Assembly: GCF_013342145.1 (NCBI RefSeq)
Contig: NZ_JABUQZ010000001.1
Span: 744,001-808,000 of the forward strand
Direction: 5' to 3'
Length of the DNA stretch: 64,000 nt
Source of the DNA: Haloterrigena gelatinilytica
GTDB lineage: Archaea > Halobacteriota > Halobacteria > Halobacteriales > Natrialbaceae
The notes below the pieces were generated by a model. That model was not told the DNA's origin. It saw nothing but the letters and a program-made list of their open reading frames with translations, and ran no database searches. The position numbers and the translations under genes were made by a program. Numbering within the stretch: position 1 is the first letter of the stretch; each line of letters begins with the position of its first letter. Shown here piece after piece: positions 53,853-62,612 of this stretch.

Positions 53853-54110
53853 ATGGGTATCCGTACTGCGATCCAACACAATCCGCTCGTCACGGCGGGG
53901 CTGTTGTTCGCCATCGGCTGGACCGTCGTAATCGGGGCCCGGATCGTCGACCAGATGGGGCCGATCGTCGGCGGCAACTGGGTCGGCCAAAACGGCCTCG
54001 GGGGCCTGATGGGCCTGCTCGTCATCGTCGCCTTCCTCGGCCTGTTGATCGCCTCGTTCGGCGCGCTCGGCGAACCCGATCCCGCACCGGAGGAGTGGCC
54101 GCCCGAGTGA
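53853..54110 (+). CDS. Small two-helix membrane protein
   Basis: An 85-aa protein with two hydrophobic segments (NPLVTAGLLFAIGWTVVIGA and GLMGLLVIVAFLGLLIASFG) and a short acidic end. ATG 53853 is preferred: the TATA-like AATTTTTAC (53822-53830) is about 26 nt upstream, giving a leaderless transcript. It is 1 nt before the next gene, so the two may be co-transcribed. Function unknown. Confidence 0.68.
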   Translation: MGIRTAIQHNPLVTAGLLFAIGWTVVIGARIVDQMGPIVGGNWVGQNGLGGLMGLLVIVAFLGLLIASFGALGEPDPAPEEWPPE

Positions 54111-54111
54111 G

Positions 54112-54468
54112 ATGACGGGCGATCGACTCACCGTCCCCGTCAGCGACCGGTTCCGCGAGGCCGCGACCGACTGGGGCGACAACCGGCTCATGGACGCGGA
54201 CGACGCCCTCGAGACCAAGGCCGAACAGGCGCTGCTCGAGATCGAACACCTCGTCGCCGACGCGACCGAGGTCGAGTTCACCGTCGAGGACGGCGCGATC
54301 CACCACCGACCGACCGACGATCTCGCGGCGTTTCTCGACCGACAGGCCGACCGCTACGGTCTCGAGCCCGCGGAGGTGCTCTCGATGCACGTCGACCTGT
54401 TCGCGCGGGTGTTCCTCGAGGGCGAGGAGACGGAGTCCGCGGACCCGGACGATCCGCGCCCGTGGTGA
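54112..54468 (+). CDS. Hypothetical acidic protein
   Basis: A 118-aa acidic, largely helical protein (RFREAATDWGDNRLMDADDALETKAEQALLEIE-like start, split here as family-free text; HRPTDDLAAFLDRQADRYGL, and LSMHVDLFARVFLEGEE). It begins 1 nt after the membrane protein gene and is likely its operon partner. The helical helix-turn portion might bind nucleic acid, but no firm motif is visible. Confidence 0.62.
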   Translation: MTGDRLTVPVSDRFREAATDWGDNRLMDADDALETKAEQALLEIEHLVADATEVEFTVEDGAIHHRPTDDLAAFLDRQADRYGLEPAEVLSMHVDLFARVFLEGEETESADPDDPRPW

Positions 54469-54567
54469 TCGGCGACGCCGCCCGAACGCGGGAGCCGACC
54501 GTCGAAGTCCCGACCTGTCCGCGAATCGCGGGAAAGCTATAATCCTGTGGCTCGTGAACACGTAGCT

Positions 54568-54729
54568 ATGACGCACACAGACTGGAAACCGAAGCCGGCC
54601 CTCGAGTGCTCCTGTGGCAGGGAGGTGTGGGACCACGAGGCGCCACACCGCATCAACGACGGCGAAGTCGACGGCGACGTCTCGTTCAGCGACGCGGTGC
54701 TCGAGGGGTTCCGGGACGAAGACGACTGA
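54568..54729 (+). CDS. Small Cys/His protein
   Basis: A 53-aa protein starting MTHTDWKPKPALECSCGREV, with a C-x-C and two later His residues (WDHEAPHRI), a possible incomplete metal site. The end is acidic. It follows the previous gene by about 100 nt. Function unknown. Confidence 0.5.
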   Translation: MTHTDWKPKPALECSCGREVWDHEAPHRINDGEVDGDVSFSDAVLEGFRDEDD

Positions 54730-54754
54730 TCGGCGGTTCGATTCTGCGGTCCCG

Positions 54755-54949
54755 TCAGTAGCCGGAGACGTCGTCGAAACAGCTCCCGCATCGTTCGATC
54801 GCGGCCGACGTCCGGACCGTCTCGTCGGAGACGATACGCGTGCGGTCGTGGGTCGCGGTAACAAGCGATCCGCACGCCGTCGCGCGTACGCTTTCCTCGT
54901 CGCACGGTTTGTGCGCGGTGTTCGTCTGTGGATTGAGAATGCGAGTCAC
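54755..54949 (-). CDS. Small zinc-ribbon protein, GTG start
   Basis: A 64-aa ORF with GTG 54949, reading TRILNPQTNTAHKPCDEE, then ACGSLVTATHDRTRIVSD and the end RCGSCFDDVSGY. The spaced pair ACG and RCGxCF is the haloarchaeal mini zinc-finger style. A TATA-like sequence lies leftward near 54975-54990. A longer frame exists upstream (to 55018) but looks noncoding. Confidence 0.5.
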   Translation of the reverse strand: MTRILNPQTNTAHKPCDEESVRATACGSLVTATHDRTRIVSDETVRTSAAIERCGSCFDDVSGY

Positions 54950-55095
54950 GGCAGTAGCCACGCGAGAACTGTGCTTAGTCGTAATACCCACATAGTTGGT
55001 GTACGCCGATCCGAACACTCAGCGCTCGCGACCCGTCTCGGAAGCGCGACTCGCGGCGCGCAACGATTATCATCGCCACTATCTTTCATACGAAC

Positions 55096-55440
55096 GTGGC
55101 TTCAAATATTCCGCACACGTCGGGTAACTCGAATGGCCTCGTCGCCGCACTCTCGATTCTCATCGGAATACTGGTCGTCGGCTACGGGTTACTCGTCGCT
55201 TCGGCGTCGCCGCTCGGCGGCGCCTGGATCGCCGCGATCGGGACCGCCCTCCTCCTGTCGGGGCTGTTCGCCACCGACGCGGTCGGCGACCGTCTGGGGC
55301 TCGCGCCGAATCGCCGACGCCGACTCTCGCTCGGCTGTGCCGGCCTCGCCGCGCTGCTGGCGGTCGCGTTCGTCGTCATCAACGGCGCGACCTTCGAGGC
55401 CGAAGAACTCGAGAGCGTCGCGTCGGCGCTCCGTCGGTAA
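55096..55440 (+). CDS. Small membrane protein
   Basis: A 114-aa protein with three or four hydrophobic segments (LVAALSILIGILVVGYGLLV, GLFATDAVGD flanks, and LGCAGLAALLAVAFVVINGA). GTG 55096 starts MASNIPHTSG. It is next to the TorD gene (convergent) and to the zinc-ribbon gene (divergent). Function unknown. Confidence 0.6.
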   Translation: MASNIPHTSGNSNGLVAALSILIGILVVGYGLLVASASPLGGAWIAAIGTALLLSGLFATDAVGDRLGLAPNRRRRLSLGCAGLAALLAVAFVVINGATFEAEELESVASALRR

Positions 55441-55481
55441 CGCCGCGCGCTCTCCTCGCCGTCTTTCCGCCGCTTCTCCGC

Positions 55482-56114
55482 TCAGGCCATGCTCATCGCG
55501 ATCTCCTCCTCGAACGCGACGTACCCCTCGAGGATCGAGGCGACGGCCTCGTAGAACCGCTCGTCGGCGGTCTCGCGAACGTCGGCAGCGAACGCGGGGA
55601 TCCACTCGGAGAGGTGTTCCTCGTGGAAGACGCGCTGGTAGCCGACGGTCTCCTCGTAGCCGGCCCGCTGCTGACGGATCAGATACCGGAGGAAGGCGAG
55701 TTCGACGGCGATGTAGTCGTTCTCCTCGGGGTACTCCTCGGGTGGCGACCAGCCCGCAGCGCCGTAGCTGGCCTCGACTTTCGCCAGTCCCGCGCCGCGG
55801 AAGTCCGTGTCCTCGCGGTAGTAGGTCTCGTGGGGGAGGATCGGCGGCCGCGGGCCGACGAACAGCCGGGTGAACTCGCGCTCGAGGTCGTCTCGTACGG
55901 CGTCGACCTCCCGATCGCGGTTCGCCTCGATGAACGACTCGAGCGTCGCGAACCCCTCGTCGAGTTTCTCGCCGGCGCCCTCGTCGGGCAACAGGACGTC
56001 CTCCGAGCAGATCGTCTCGACGAACGCCTCGCTGGGCACGTCCGCGAACGCGTCGATCAGGAAGTTCACCAGCTCGAGCCGTGCTTCGTATAGCGCCTGT
56101 TGGTTTACGCTCAT
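55482..56114 (-). CDS. TorD/DmsD-family redox enzyme chaperone
   Basis: A 210-aa all-helical chaperone that binds molybdenum/tungsten enzymes and protects their Tat signal until cofactor insertion. Conserved TorD features are FTRLFVGPRPPILPHETYY and ENDYIAVELAFLRYLIRQQ, with a C-terminal FHEEHLSEWIPAFAADV helix. It lies beside a multi-cluster Fe-S protein and divergent to formate dehydrogenase with a Tat signal, so FdhA is its likely client. ATG 56114 (MSVNQQALYEAR) is chosen; an Arg-rich extension is not coding. Confidence 0.9.
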   Translation of the reverse strand: MSVNQQALYEARLELVNFLIDAFADVPSEAFVETICSEDVLLPDEGAGEKLDEGFATLESFIEANRDREVDAVRDDLEREFTRLFVGPRPPILPHETYYREDTDFRGAGLAKVEASYGAAGWSPPEEYPEENDYIAVELAFLRYLIRQQRAGYEETVGYQRVFHEEHLSEWIPAFAADVRETADERFYEAVASILEGYVAFEEEIAMSMA

Positions 56115-56146
56115 GAATGTCGGTGGATCGTGATCGTCCGTCTCGA

Positions 56147-58330
56147 TTAGCCGTTGCCGCGGTCGTAGAGCAGTTGCGCGCGACAGTCGCCGCAGTACTC
56201 GAAGACGCTCCCCTGTGCCCCCGGCACGAGACCGGCGACGGCGTCGCCGACCTCCGACTGGATCTTCTGTGCTGAGCCCTCGCTCGTGAACGCCTTCCCG
56301 CAGCGGTTGCACTCGCGCATCTCGCCGTCGTGGACCGCGATCCAGGCGGGATCGTCCGCGCCCGGGCGGTTCTCCGGCAGCAGCGAGCGGTCGAGGCCGT
56401 CGCGCATCGCGATGACGTCCTCGACGCAGCCCTCCTCGCAGGTCCCGCAGTTGACGCACTGCTCGTGGTTGAACTCGAGGGTCGCCGTCTCCTCGTCGCG
56501 GCGGATCGCGTCGGTCGGACAGAGGTTCGCACACGTGGGCGTGAGCGTGCAGCCGTCGCCGACCTCCATCCGGCCGAAGTCTTTCAGACCGCGGATCACC
56601 TCGCGGTCGGGGTCGACGTGCTCGAGGATCGCCCGGACGCTCTCGAGAGTCCAACCGTGGCTGTCGAACGGGGGATTCGCTCTGTCGACATCGCCGGACT
56701 GCGTCCGGCTGTTCGCGGAACGTCGTTCCGCGCTATCGATTCCGCCGGTGGCCTCGTGCTCGCCCGCGGGGATCGGCGAGGGGTCGAGTTCGACGGCGAA
56801 TGTCGAAATCGCCTCCACGAAGGCGCCCGGCTCGTCGGGGTCGGGCGCGAAGAATTCGAACCGCTCGCCGAGCTCGAGGTCGCGCCCGGCCCGGTTGAGC
56901 CGGTCGACCAGTTCGGCCTTCGGATCGGGCCCCGAGTGCAGGCAGTCGCCGCCGCAGCCGACGATCGCGACGCCGTCGGCGCCGCAGGCCAGCGCGTGCA
57001 TCGCGTGGGCCTCGCCGACGGTATCGGTGCAGTTGACGCGCACGGGGAGGATCGGCGGGTACTCGACGTCGGCCTTGCCCGCGGCCGCGAGGCGGCCGTA
57101 CTCGGCGAGCGCGTCGTCGGCCGCCTCGGAGCAGACGAACGCGACGATGGGCGCGTCGACGTCCGAATCCGACCGGTTCAGGAGCCAGCCGCCCTCCTCG
57201 TCGGTCGGCCGAAGGAGGGCCTCGACCTCGCGGGCGATGCGCTCGTTCGAGGGCTCGCGCAGCCGCGTCGCGCCCGTCGGACAGGCGCTCGTACAGGCCC
57301 CGCAGTTCTGGCACGCTTCCTCGTGGAACTCGACCTCGTCGATCCGCGCGCGCTCGACCGCGTCGTGCGGGCAGGCCTCGACGCACTCGTTACAGCCCGG
57401 CTGGCTCGAGTCGCCGGCCGCGCAGACGTCCATCTCGAGATCGAGGTGGGCGGGCTTCTCGATGCCGCCGAGGTGTTTTCGCACGGCCGAGATCGTCGCC
57501 GCGTCGATCGGCGCGGTGTAGAAGCCGATCCGGCCGCCGCGGGTCTCCCGGCTGGCGGCCGGGTAGACGATCTGGTCGAACTCGAGCGTCCGCCGCGTGC
57601 CGTCCATCTCGATCGCGTCGGTCGGACAGACGTCGGTCCACGCGCCGTCGGGCGCGTCGGGATCGATGTCGACGGGATAGCGCGTGACCTGCCCGTCCGG
57701 GCCTTCGTGGACGCACTTCATACAGGAGATACACTCCTCGGTGACGCGGGACTCGAGGCGAACCTCGAACTCGCCGAAGCGACCGTCCACGTCGACGACG
57801 CGTCCGCGTTCGATCGTCACGTCGTCGAGATCGGCCGCGGCGTCGACGAACTCGTTTCCGTCGGCGATCAGGGTCACGTCGGCGTCGTCGGCCAGCGCCG
57901 CGGCGGTGTCGGGGTCGGCGACGACCGCGACGCTGTCGCCGGCCGCCGCCGCGAGCGTCTGGGGACGGGACTCGGCCTCGAGGCCGGCCTGCCGGGCGTT
58001 GACCATGCGGGCGGTCTTGGCCGTCGCGCCGGCCTCGTCGTGGACCCAGCCCGCGCCCTCGCGCTGGTCGACGAACGAGACGGCGTCGGGGTGGACCCCC
58101 TGGGCTTCGGCGACGCGCTCGAGTTTTCGCTGGACTCGCCGCTCGGGACAGGTGACGATCACCTGATCGAGGTCGTACTCGTCGATCACCTGTTCCATCG
58201 CGGGCAGGCCGTCCTCGCAGAGCAGCCGCGAACTCGCCGCGACGTCGACGCCCTCGATCCCCTCCCGGGCCGCCTCGAGGTCGATGTCACACGTGTCGGC
58301 ACAGGAACAGACGAAACTCCCGACCTTCAT
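56147..58330 (-). CDS. HdrA/MvhD-like multi-[4Fe-4S] electron carrier
   Basis: A 727-aa cytoplasmic protein made of modules: an HdrA-like start (KVGSFVCSCADTC, VIVTCPERRVQRK), a degenerate region where HdrA would bind FAD but no GxGxxG is found, ferredoxin-like Cys clusters (CISCMKC, CNECVEACPHD, CQNCGACTSACP), an MvhD-type domain (APIVAFVCSEAADDALAEYG, IVGCGGDCLHS), further clusters (CANLCP, CVNCGTCEEGC), and a zinc ribbon-like tail (CNRCGKAF, CGDCRAQL). MvhD domains pass electrons to HdrA in methanogens. It lies 32 nt upstream of torD on the same strand and divergent to formate dehydrogenase. Its partner could be the dehydrogenase. Confidence 0.8.
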   Translation of the reverse strand: MKVGSFVCSCADTCDIDLEAAREGIEGVDVAASSRLLCEDGLPAMEQVIDEYDLDQVIVTCPERRVQRKLERVAEAQGVHPDAVSFVDQREGAGWVHDEAGATAKTARMVNARQAGLEAESRPQTLAAAAGDSVAVVADPDTAAALADDADVTLIADGNEFVDAAADLDDVTIERGRVVDVDGRFGEFEVRLESRVTEECISCMKCVHEGPDGQVTRYPVDIDPDAPDGAWTDVCPTDAIEMDGTRRTLEFDQIVYPAASRETRGGRIGFYTAPIDAATISAVRKHLGGIEKPAHLDLEMDVCAAGDSSQPGCNECVEACPHDAVERARIDEVEFHEEACQNCGACTSACPTGATRLREPSNERIAREVEALLRPTDEEGGWLLNRSDSDVDAPIVAFVCSEAADDALAEYGRLAAAGKADVEYPPILPVRVNCTDTVGEAHAMHALACGADGVAIVGCGGDCLHSGPDPKAELVDRLNRAGRDLELGERFEFFAPDPDEPGAFVEAISTFAVELDPSPIPAGEHEATGGIDSAERRSANSRTQSGDVDRANPPFDSHGWTLESVRAILEHVDPDREVIRGLKDFGRMEVGDGCTLTPTCANLCPTDAIRRDEETATLEFNHEQCVNCGTCEEGCVEDVIAMRDGLDRSLLPENRPGADDPAWIAVHDGEMRECNRCGKAFTSEGSAQKIQSEVGDAVAGLVPGAQGSVFEYCGDCRAQLLYDRGNG

Positions 58331-58520
58331 CCCGTCGTGCTATCCCATGCCACGATATGAACGTTGCGCCGAGTAAGCGCGAACTTCTTCCGACTCGATG
58401 GGATAAACGAGTCATATCTCGAGACCGTTCGAGTAATACGCGGATAACCTAGTCGAACGTTACATTCCTCGCTACTGACTCGGGCAAATATTGATAGTGG
58501 GTACCGGGCAAGGCGTTAGC
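58331..58520. promoter_or_regulatory. Divergent promoter of the formate dehydrogenase locus
   Basis: The region holds inverted repeats GACTCG (58392-58397)/CGAGTC (58408-58413) and CGTTCGA (58426-58432)/TCGAACG (58453-58459). A TATA-like CAAATATTGA (58485-58494) predicts transcription near 58516 toward fdhA. Leftward, TTCATATCG near 58350-58358 is suitably placed for the HdrA-like gene. Repeats between two promoters suggest a regulator site. Confidence 0.5.
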
Positions 58521-58598
58521 ATGGGTGTACGTAGCACAGAGCCGAATCGGCGGGAAGGTGCACTCGCGGTCGTCGCGACAACGGGCGTGATGCCATGA
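58521..58598 (+). CDS. 25-codon leader ORF of the fdh operon
   Basis: ATG 58521 lies about 5 nt after the predicted transcript start. The 25-aa product (VRSTEPNRREGALAVVATTG and VMP) ends in TGA at 58596-58598, overlapping the fdhA ATG by 4 nt. This gives a translational coupling pattern: ribosomes load at the leaderless ORF and pass into fdhA, which has no clear Shine-Dalgarno. The peptide has no recognisable domain. Confidence 0.45.
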   Translation: MGVRSTEPNRREGALAVVATTGVMP

Positions 58599-61500
58599 GC
58601 GCGGCGGACGAGCCGGTCACGATCGACCTCGACAGGCGCTCGTTCATGAAGGCGAGCGCGCTCGCCGGGGGGATCTTCCTCGGCGGCGGTGTGACGGGCC
58701 ACGTCCTCGGCACCCAGGAGGAACAGGAGGACGACGGCGTTCCCGAGGGGGAAGAGACGGCGAAGGTGATCTGCAACTACTGCGCCGTCGGCTGCGGGTT
58801 CAAGGCCGTCAAGGACGGCAACTCCTTCGTCGGCCAGGAGCCGTGGTTCGAGAACCCGATCAACAACGGCTCGCTCTGCTCGAAGGGCGCGGGCATCCTC
58901 GAGACCGAACACTCGCCGAAGCGGCTGAAACACCCGATGCGAAAGGAGGACGGCGAGTGGCGGCGGGTGACGTGGGACGAGGCCTACCGTGAGATCGCGG
59001 AGACGTGGGAGCAGACCGTCGAGGAGTACAGCCGCGAGAGCGTCATGCTGCTGGGCAGCGCCCACCACTCGAACGAGGCGGCCTACGCCAGTCGGAAGCT
59101 CGCGGCGTTCATGGGAACGAACAACGTCGACCACCAGGCGCGGATCTGCCACTCGCCGACCGTCACCGGGCTCGCGAACACCTGGGGGTTCGGCGCGATG
59201 ACGAACACGATCAACGACTACCGCAACTTCGACCTGTTGATCATCCTCGGGCAGAACCCCGCCGAGTCCCACCCGATCGCGATGCAACACATCCTCGAGG
59301 GACAGGCGCGGGGCGGGACGATCGTCTCGATCGACCCCCGGTACACGAAGACGTCGGCCCACGCCGACTACTTCCACCGGCTCCGGCCGGGGACGGACGT
59401 CGCGCTCGTCTTCGGCCTGCTCAACTACGTCCGCGAGCAGGGTGAGCTCGACGACGAGTTCCTCGGGGACCGCGTGATGGGCTGGCCCGACGTCGAGGCC
59501 GAACTCGATCAGTACGACCTCGAGACGGTCTCCGACATCACCTGGATCGACCGGGAGGACCTCGAGCAGATCGGCGACCTGATCGTCGAGAAATCGCCGC
59601 ACATCCAGGTCGAGTGGGCGATGGGCGGCACGCAACACAACAACGGAACCCAGAACATCCGCGCGTACGCGCTCTTCAGCCTCGCGACCGGGAGCGCGGC
59701 CCGCTCCGGCGGCGGCCTCCAGGTCATGCGCGGTCACGCCAACGTGCAGGGCGCGACCGACCTCGGCGTCGACGCGAGCATCCTGCCGGGTTACTACGGC
59801 GTCGACGCGCCCGGCTCGTGGGAGCACTGGTCGTCGGTCTGGAACCAGAGCCCCTGGACCAGCGGCAGTATCTCCTTCGAGGACCTCTACCGGAACTTCG
59901 AGCGGATGCCCGACGAGATGTGGGCTGGCCTCGAGGTGCCGGCCGCGGTCGAGGAGGGGGAATCCGACTCGGAAGACGAGGGCGAGTCGCCGAACGGCGA
60001 GGAGGACGGAAGCGGCGGCGACGAAGGCGGCGACAGCGAAGGCAGCGAGGACGAAGGCCTTCAGGAGGACGCCCCGCTCGAGGAGCCGGATCCCCAGTCG
60101 ATGATGTTCCAGCGCGGGCTGACCGTCGCCCGCTGGTACGAGGCCGCGCTGGGCCAGGAGGACCGGCTACTCGACTCGAACCTCTACCAGCCGAACCCGC
60201 TGAAGATGGCCTTCTTCTGGGGCCACTCGGCCAACTCCATCAGCGAGATGGACAAGATGAAACAGGCCATGGAAGCGCTCGACCTGCTGGTCGTCGTCGA
60301 CGTCTTCCCGGCGATCTCCAGTACGCTGCCCGACGACGCGGACGTCCTCTTGTTGCCGGCCTCGAGCCAGTACGAGCACGTCCGGTCGGTGACCAACTCC
60401 CACCGGTCGGTCCAGTGGAGCGAGGCCGTCGCGACGCCGGCGCACAACTCCAAACCCGACCTCCAGATCATGCAGGAGCTGGCCGACTACATGGGCTTCG
60501 GCGAGCACTTCGACTGGGGGTCCGGCCCGGAGCAACACAACGGCCGGAGCTCCTACGAGGACGCCCTCCGGGAGATCAACCTCGGCGTGCGCTCGATCGG
60601 GTATCAGCAGTCGCCCGAGAAACTCCAGCAACACCAGGAGTACGACTGGGCGTTCAGCACCGAGGACCTGCGGGCGGAGAACACCGGTACGCCCGTCGAC
60701 GGCGATTACTGGTCGCTCCCCTGGCCCTACTGGGGCGACGACCACCCCGGCTCGCCGATCATCTGGACGAAGGAGGCCGACCCCCGCGAGGGCGGCCACG
60801 ACTTCCGGGTCAACTGGGGCCAGCAGGCCCCGACGCCCCAGGAGTGGACGGAGATGGACGTCGACAAGGACTACCCCCTGCAGGAGACCGTCGACCAACA
60901 GGGCGAGGACGGACTGGATCTCATCGCCGGCTCGTTCGAGGCGCCGTGGTGGGACGGCCAGGAGGTCCAGGGCGTGCCGTCGTATCCCGGCTATTCGACG
61001 ATCTTGCCCGACGATCCCACGGAGGCCTCGAGCCAGACGCTACCGGTTCGGGCGGCCCTCGACGAGGACGTCTCGGTGTACGAGGCGGCCCAGGCGGTCG
61101 ACGAGCAGTACGGCGATCAGGTGGACGTCGATCCCGCGGAGTTCGAGGAGTACGACTACGAACAGCCCGACCCGCCGACGGGACGCGGGAAGGCCCGGGC
61201 GGTCGTCTGGAACTTCATCGACACGGTGCCGGTTCACCGGGAACCCGTCGAGAGCCCGCGACCCGATCTGGTCGAGGAGTGGCCGGCCAACGGCGAACAG
61301 ACCAACTTCTGGCGGCTCGACCAGAACAACGCCAGCGTCCAGCAGCAGGCGACCGAGGCGGTCCACACGGAACTCGGCAGCGACGCCGAGAGCGGGCGGA
61401 CCGTCATCATGACGTCGGGTCGGCAGGTCGAACACCAGGGCGGCGGCGCCGAGACGCGGAACAACAAGTACACCGCCGACCGGCAGCCGCACATGTACGC

Positions 61501-61939
61501 GGAGATCAGCCCCAGCCTGGCCGAGGAACTCGACGTCGTCGGCGGCGACGACCACGTCGTCGTCACGTCGGCCGACAAGGGGTCGATCCTCGTGAAAGCC
61601 AACGTGACCAACCGGGTCAACGACGAGGAGATCTTCCTCCCCTACCACTGGGGCGGCGTCTTCCACGGCGAGGACAGGACGCCGAACTGGCCCGACGGCA
61701 CCGAACCGCTGGCGATCGGCGAGAGCGCGAACATCATCACGCCCAGCGGATTCGACGCCGAGACGCAGATGCAGGAGACGAAGTCGGGCGTCGTCCACGT
61801 CCAGAAGGCGACCCAGAGCGTGGTCGACGACCTCGGCATGGAGTTCATCGACTACCCGCAGGACGAGGGCGGCCTCGGGGCCCAGAAGCGGTACGACGTC
61901 CGCGAGTGGGACATGGAACACGGCGGTGAGCAACTATGA
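58595..61939 (+). CDS. fdhA: Formate dehydrogenase catalytic subunit, Mo/W-pterin
   Basis: A 1114-aa molybdopterin oxidoreductase exported by Tat (RRSFMKASAL, then a Gly-rich hydrophobic stretch). The [4Fe-4S] motif is CNYCAVGC plus Cys of GSLCSKGAG. The active site ARICHSPTVTGLANTWG has Cys-His in place of selenocysteine-His, as in non-seleno formate dehydrogenases. An acidic insert (residues about 451-498, SDSEDEGESPNGEE and on) is haloarchaeal. The C-terminal pterin domain contains TSGRQVEHQGGG. It should oxidise formate at the outer membrane face and pass electrons to FdhB. It overlaps fdhB by 4 nt. Confidence 0.88.
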   Translation: MSAADEPVTIDLDRRSFMKASALAGGIFLGGGVTGHVLGTQEEQEDDGVPEGEETAKVICNYCAVGCGFKAVKDGNSFVGQEPWFENPINNGSLCSKGAGILETEHSPKRLKHPMRKEDGEWRRVTWDEAYREIAETWEQTVEEYSRESVMLLGSAHHSNEAAYASRKLAAFMGTNNVDHQARICHSPTVTGLANTWGFGAMTNTINDYRNFDLLIILGQNPAESHPIAMQHILEGQARGGTIVSIDPRYTKTSAHADYFHRLRPGTDVALVFGLLNYVREQGELDDEFLGDRVMGWPDVEAELDQYDLETVSDITWIDREDLEQIGDLIVEKSPHIQVEWAMGGTQHNNGTQNIRAYALFSLATGSAARSGGGLQVMRGHANVQGATDLGVDASILPGYYGVDAPGSWEHWSSVWNQSPWTSGSISFEDLYRNFERMPDEMWAGLEVPAAVEEGESDSEDEGESPNGEEDGSGGDEGGDSEGSEDEGLQEDAPLEEPDPQSMMFQRGLTVARWYEAALGQEDRLLDSNLYQPNPLKMAFFWGHSANSISEMDKMKQAMEALDLLVVVDVFPAISSTLPDDADVLLLPASSQYEHVRSVTNSHRSVQWSEAVATPAHNSKPDLQIMQELADYMGFGEHFDWGSGPEQHNGRSSYEDALREINLGVRSIGYQQSPEKLQQHQEYDWAFSTEDLRAENTGTPVDGDYWSLPWPYWGDDHPGSPIIWTKEADPREGGHDFRVNWGQQAPTPQEWTEMDVDKDYPLQETVDQQGEDGLDLIAGSFEAPWWDGQEVQGVPSYPGYSTILPDDPTEASSQTLPVRAALDEDVSVYEAAQAVDEQYGDQVDVDPAEFEEYDYEQPDPPTGRGKARAVVWNFIDTVPVHREPVESPRPDLVEEWPANGEQTNFWRLDQNNASVQQQATEAVHTELGSDAESGRTVIMTSGRQVEHQGGGAETRNNKYTADRQPHMYAEISPSLAEELDVVGGDDHVVVTSADKGSILVKANVTNRVNDEEIFLPYHWGGVFHGEDRTPNWPDGTEPLAIGESANIITPSGFDAETQMQETKSGVVHVQKATQSVVDDLGMEFIDYPQDEGGLGAQKRYDVREWDMEHGGEQL

Positions 61940-62610
61940 CACAGGACGAACCGTCCGGCCAGGTGATGAGCCAAGGCGTCATGAGCACCGGCGAGGGGAT
62001 GCGGATCTTCCCCGACGTCGAGGCCTGTATCGACTGCGGCGGCTGCGTCGTCGCCTGCAAACGCACCTGGGACCGGGAGATCGACAACCAGCGCATCGAC
62101 ATCACGACCATGGCCGAGGGCGTCGCCGGCCCGCAGGGCGAGAACGCCGACAAGACCGGCCGGCTGGCCGCGGGGGAGAACCCCGGCGAGACCAGCCTAC
62201 CGATGCAGTGTTACCACTGCGAGAACGCGCCCTGCGTCTCGGTCTGTCCGACCAACGCCCTCCAGAAGGAGGACGACGGCTTCGTGTCGGTCCACGAGGA
62301 CCTCTGCGTCGGCTGCCAGTACTGCCTGTCGGGCTGTCCGTTCGGCGCCCCGCAGTTCCCCGACAGCAACGACGGGGCGGCCCAGATCTTCGGCACCGGC
62401 GGCATCATGGACAAGTGCACCGGCTGTCGCGAACGCCAGGAGGTCCAGAAGGGGCCGGCCTGCGCCGAGGAGTGCGCGACCGACGCCATCCTCGTCGGCG
62501 GCGCCGGCGAAATCGCCGACGAACTCGAGTCCCGGGACAGCCAGCCGTTCTTCAACGACGAGGCCATGGCGATCATCTTCGGCGAGGAGGACGCCCAACT
62601 CTTCCAGTGA
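61936..62610 (+). CDS. fdhB: Formate dehydrogenase iron-sulfur subunit
   Basis: A 224-aa FdhB/DmsB-type ferredoxin with four [4Fe-4S] clusters: CIDCGGCVVACK, CYHCENAPCVSVCP, CVGCQYCLSGCP and CTGCRERQ followed by CAEECATDAI. It transfers electrons from FdhA to the membrane cytochrome. No signal peptide is seen, so it is probably carried out by hitch-hiking with FdhA through Tat. Its ATG overlaps the fdhA stop. Confidence 0.9.
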   Translation: MTQDEPSGQVMSQGVMSTGEGMRIFPDVEACIDCGGCVVACKRTWDREIDNQRIDITTMAEGVAGPQGENADKTGRLAAGENPGETSLPMQCYHCENAPCVSVCPTNALQKEDDGFVSVHEDLCVGCQYCLSGCPFGAPQFPDSNDGAAQIFGTGGIMDKCTGCRERQEVQKGPACAEECATDAILVGGAGEIADELESRDSQPFFNDEAMAIIFGEEDAQLFQ

Positions 62611-62612
62611 CC

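Noticed and set aside
59614-61929. 771-codon frame inside fdhA in another phase
   Set aside because: Arg/Gly-rich shadow frame of fdhA, without family features.
58595-61939. Possible selenocysteine in formate dehydrogenase
   Set aside because: The active-site codon encodes Cys (ARICHSPTV) and there is no in-frame TGA.
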